The notes beneath the pieces are model-generated. The model had not been told where the DNA came from. It did no database searches and was given only the letters and a program-made list of their open reading frames with translations. Made by a program: the position numbers and the translations under genes. Shown here in pieces: positions 6,376 through 8,154 of a stretch of DNA of 8,154 nt (within the stretch, counting starts at the first letter, position 1; every line of letters starts with the position of its first letter). Source of the DNA: Desulfobacteraceae bacterium (lineage in GTDB: Bacteria > Desulfobacterota > Desulfobacteria > Desulfobacterales > Desulfobacteraceae); contig JAFLJU010000644.1 of the NCBI GenBank assembly GCA_022712835.1, positions 1-8,154 of the forward strand, given 5' to 3'.

Positions 6376-6418
6376 AATGGCGAGGTTATCTTGTGCTGAT
6401 ATCTATTAATTCGCCATT
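6376..6418. repeat. 8-bp inverted repeat downstream of the DUF3795 gene
   Basis: AATGGCGA (6376-6383) and TCGCCATT (6411-6418) are exact inverted copies separated by 27 nt. They lie in the 197-bp gap after the DUF3795 gene, before the intrinsic terminator. The long loop makes a functional RNA hairpin uncertain. Confidence 0.35.
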
Positions 6419-6451
6419 GACAGCCTATACCCAATAGATGCTGACAAATTT

Positions 6452-6488
6452 GGGCCAGGTAGCTTGTCGCTACCTGGCCCTCCCTTTT
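6452..6488 (+). terminator. Strong intrinsic terminator after the DUF3795 gene
   Basis: A perfect 12-bp GC-rich stem, GGGCCAGGTAGC (6452-6463) with GCTACCTGGCCC (6469-6480), closes a 5-nt loop and is followed by TCCCTTTT. It should end transcription from the plus strand. On the minus strand the stem is followed by AAATTTG only, so it may also slow transcripts of the aldehyde dehydrogenase gene, which ends at 6534, but less well. Confidence 0.88.
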
Positions 6489-6533
6489 CGAGCATTTTAC
6501 GGGCCTAACAAATAGTTTCTGATCGGATAGGAA

Positions 6534-7874
6534 TTAGCCGCTGATGACTCGAACTTGGGCAAACTGACGGTGCCCGTCCAAAGATCCGTGAAATCCAAAA
6601 CCGCTCTGCTTTGCACCCACCCAAGGAACATCTCCCCCGCCGCCAATCCCCTGGTTGATGCCAACCATGCCGGCTTCCATGCGGGCGGCGGTTTCCTTTG
6701 CCGCTTTCTGCCCGAATATCACTGCCCCAAGCCCATAATTGCTGTTATTGGCCCGATCCACAGCCTCATCTATTGTTTTGAACCGGCTCATGGCCACCAC
6801 CGGGCCGAAGGTTTCGTCATTTTCCATAATCATGTCTGTGGTCATTCCGGTGATGACGGTGGGCTGAATATATGGCAGTACCTGATCTGATCCTCCCAGC
6901 AGGATCTTTGCACCCTTTATTTCGGCATCTTTTATATGTTGAACGACCCTCTCATGCTGAGCTTTGTTGACAATGGGACCGATGTTGACTCCAGGCATAT
7001 TCCATGGGCCTGTCCGGTACTGGGACGCAATTTTTGTAACCTGGGATTCAAAGTGATCTGCAATTTTTTCGTCCACATAAATCCGCTCGGTTGAAATGCA
7101 CATCTGTCCGGTATTTTCAAAGGCACTTGCAACGGCAAATCTGGCAGCGGCATTGATGTCAGCATCTTCAAGTACAATCATCGGATCGTTGCCGCCAAGC
7201 TCCATGATAAGTCGTTTGAGATCTTTGGAAGCACTGGCCATTATTTGTTTTCCAACAGCTTGGGAACCGGTGAATGCAATCAGATTGACCTGGCTTTCCA
7301 CAAGTGTTTTTCCCTGTTCTCCGTACCCGTGGATAATCTGAAGCACATGGGGAGGTAAAACTTGGTTCAGGATTTTAACAAATAAATCCGCGACCAGGGG
7401 GGTCTGTTCTGAGGGTTTGAACACCACGGTATTTCCTGCCATCAGGGCCGGTACAATGAGGTTGTTTGCCATGGCCAGTGGATAATTCCAGGGAGAGATC
7501 ACTGCTGCAACCCCCAGGGGCATGTACTCAATTGTTGTTCCGTTTCCGGTGGACCGTGGACACAAGGCCTCTTTCGCCTCTCTGGCAATATAGGGGCCGC
7601 CGTGCACCGTGCCATTGGCTTCCCCGCCTGCGCGCTGGATATCCTTGCCCATCTCTCTTGCTATGAGCTGGGCAAGCTCTTGAATATGTGGTTGGGCTCC
7701 TGACCAGGCCTTTTCAATAAACGCCATCCTACCGTCCAGTCCAAGAGCATACCAGCTTGAAGATGCCTTGCGTGCCCTAGCAACTATCTCCTTGATTTCT
7801 TCCGGGCTGGATACATGTACCTCACCTAATTCTTCGTTATTAGACGGATCATATGATTTAAGTATCTCATTCAT
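6534..7874 (-). CDS. NAD(P)-dependent aldehyde dehydrogenase (succinate-semialdehyde dehydrogenase-like group)
   Basis: The enzyme oxidises an aldehyde to the acid using NAD+ or NADP+. The 446-aa protein has all catalytic landmarks: SPWNYPL with Asn130, the cofactor-binding VFKPSEQTP with Lys153 (151-159), FTGS (201-204), the general-base Glu225 in MELGGNDP and the nucleophile Cys259 in NTGQMCISTERIYV. The Glu-to-Cys spacing of 34 is usual, and ETFGP follows near residue 360. It is slightly short compared with the 450-490 aa usual for the superfamily, with a trimmed N-terminus, as in the succinate-semialdehyde dehydrogenase and related bacterial group. The true aldehyde cannot be told from sequence. 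The ATG has AGG 9 nt upstream. It lies 31 bp behind the gene entering from the right edge and is probably co-transcribed with it. Confidence 0.92.
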   Translation of the reverse strand: MNEILKSYDPSNNEELGEVHVSSPEEIKEIVARARKASSSWYALGLDGRMAFIEKAWSGAQPHIQELAQLIAREMGKDIQRAGGEANGTVHGGPYIAREAKEALCPRSTGNGTTIEYMPLGVAAVISPWNYPLAMANNLIVPALMAGNTVVFKPSEQTPLVADLFVKILNQVLPPHVLQIIHGYGEQGKTLVESQVNLIAFTGSQAVGKQIMASASKDLKRLIMELGGNDPMIVLEDADINAAARFAVASAFENTGQMCISTERIYVDEKIADHFESQVTKIASQYRTGPWNMPGVNIGPIVNKAQHERVVQHIKDAEIKGAKILLGGSDQVLPYIQPTVITGMTTDMIMENDETFGPVVAMSRFKTIDEAVDRANNSNYGLGAVIFGQKAAKETAARMEAGMVGINQGIGGGGDVPWVGAKQSGFGFHGSLDGHRQFAQVRVISG

Positions 7875-7905
7875 GTTTGATATCCTTTTTATTAACTGAA
7901 ACCTG

Positions 7906-8154
7906 CTAAATAAATTGTTTGATCATGGCGTCGGTAAATTTATCAAGATTATCAAGGGTAACGCCATACCGTTCTTTAGCCTGTTGGGCCTGGGCCAGGA
8001 GTCTTGGGTCTTCAAGATCCTTAAGCCTTGAGAAAATACCTGTTCGCCGACCGATTCTGTACATCATCTGATCTTGGGCGGTCATGTTTAAAAATTGTTT
8101 GATGGGTATTGTCATCATCTCTTTGTCCTGGGGTAGCTTTCCGTCTACTTCCTG
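7906..8154 (-). CDS. C-terminal part of an unidentified protein (runs off the right edge)
   Basis: The frame is open from the window edge to a TAG stop, giving 82 residues. The 12 codons before the first internal Met (8118) contain no stop and read as normal protein (QEVDGKLPQDKE). That, with the weak AAAGAG before the Met, makes it more likely the tail of a longer protein than a complete 70-aa one. The visible part is helical and charged, with an MMYRIGRRTGIFSRLKDLEDP stretch split here as YRIGRRTG and FSRLKDLEDP, and it ends DAMIKQFI. I do not recognise the family. It sits 31 bp upstream of the aldehyde dehydrogenase, so a linked metabolic role is likely. Confidence 0.6.
   Translation of the reverse strand, partial: QEVDGKLPQDKEMMTIPIKQFLNMTAQDQMMYRIGRRTGIFSRLKDLEDPRLLAQAQQAKERYGVTLDNLDKFTDAMIKQFI

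Overview
The window looks like chromosomal DNA from an anaerobic Gram-negative bacterium. The codon style, the cobalamin-controlled locus and the protein sequences suggest a sulfate-reducing Desulfobacterota (Desulfobacter/Desulfobacula-like), but this is a soft inference. It holds seven complete protein genes, one complete orphan ORF and two genes cut by the window edges. I saw no tRNA, rRNA, CRISPR array or transposase.

Left part (1-1484, minus strand): a good sigma70 promoter (TTGACA-N17-TATAAA) leads into a cobalamin (B12) riboswitch, then a TrpD-family phosphoribosyltransferase, then the first 18 codons of a closely coupled downstream gene that leaves the window. A TrpD-type enzyme under a B12 riboswitch, with changes in the positions that hold anthranilate, is the most interesting item here. 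It may belong to corrinoid (lower-ligand) metabolism rather than tryptophan synthesis.

Middle left (1518-3559, plus strand): an RtcB RNA ligase gene and an HD-domain phosphohydrolase gene overlap by 4 bp (ATGA), so they form a tight two-gene unit, probably for RNA-end repair or a related function.

Middle (3571-6488): a markedly AT-richer block carries a stand-alone GyrI-like effector-binding protein with its own promoter, a convergent orphan ORF (148 aa), and a divergent pair made of a GlxA-type AraC regulator and a cysteine-rich DUF3795 protein. A strong intrinsic terminator closes the block. The composition and the unrelated small genes suggest accessory DNA.

Right part (6534-8154, minus strand): an aldehyde dehydrogenase lies 31 bp downstream of the C-terminal end of an unrecognised protein that enters from the right edge. 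The two are probably co-transcribed.
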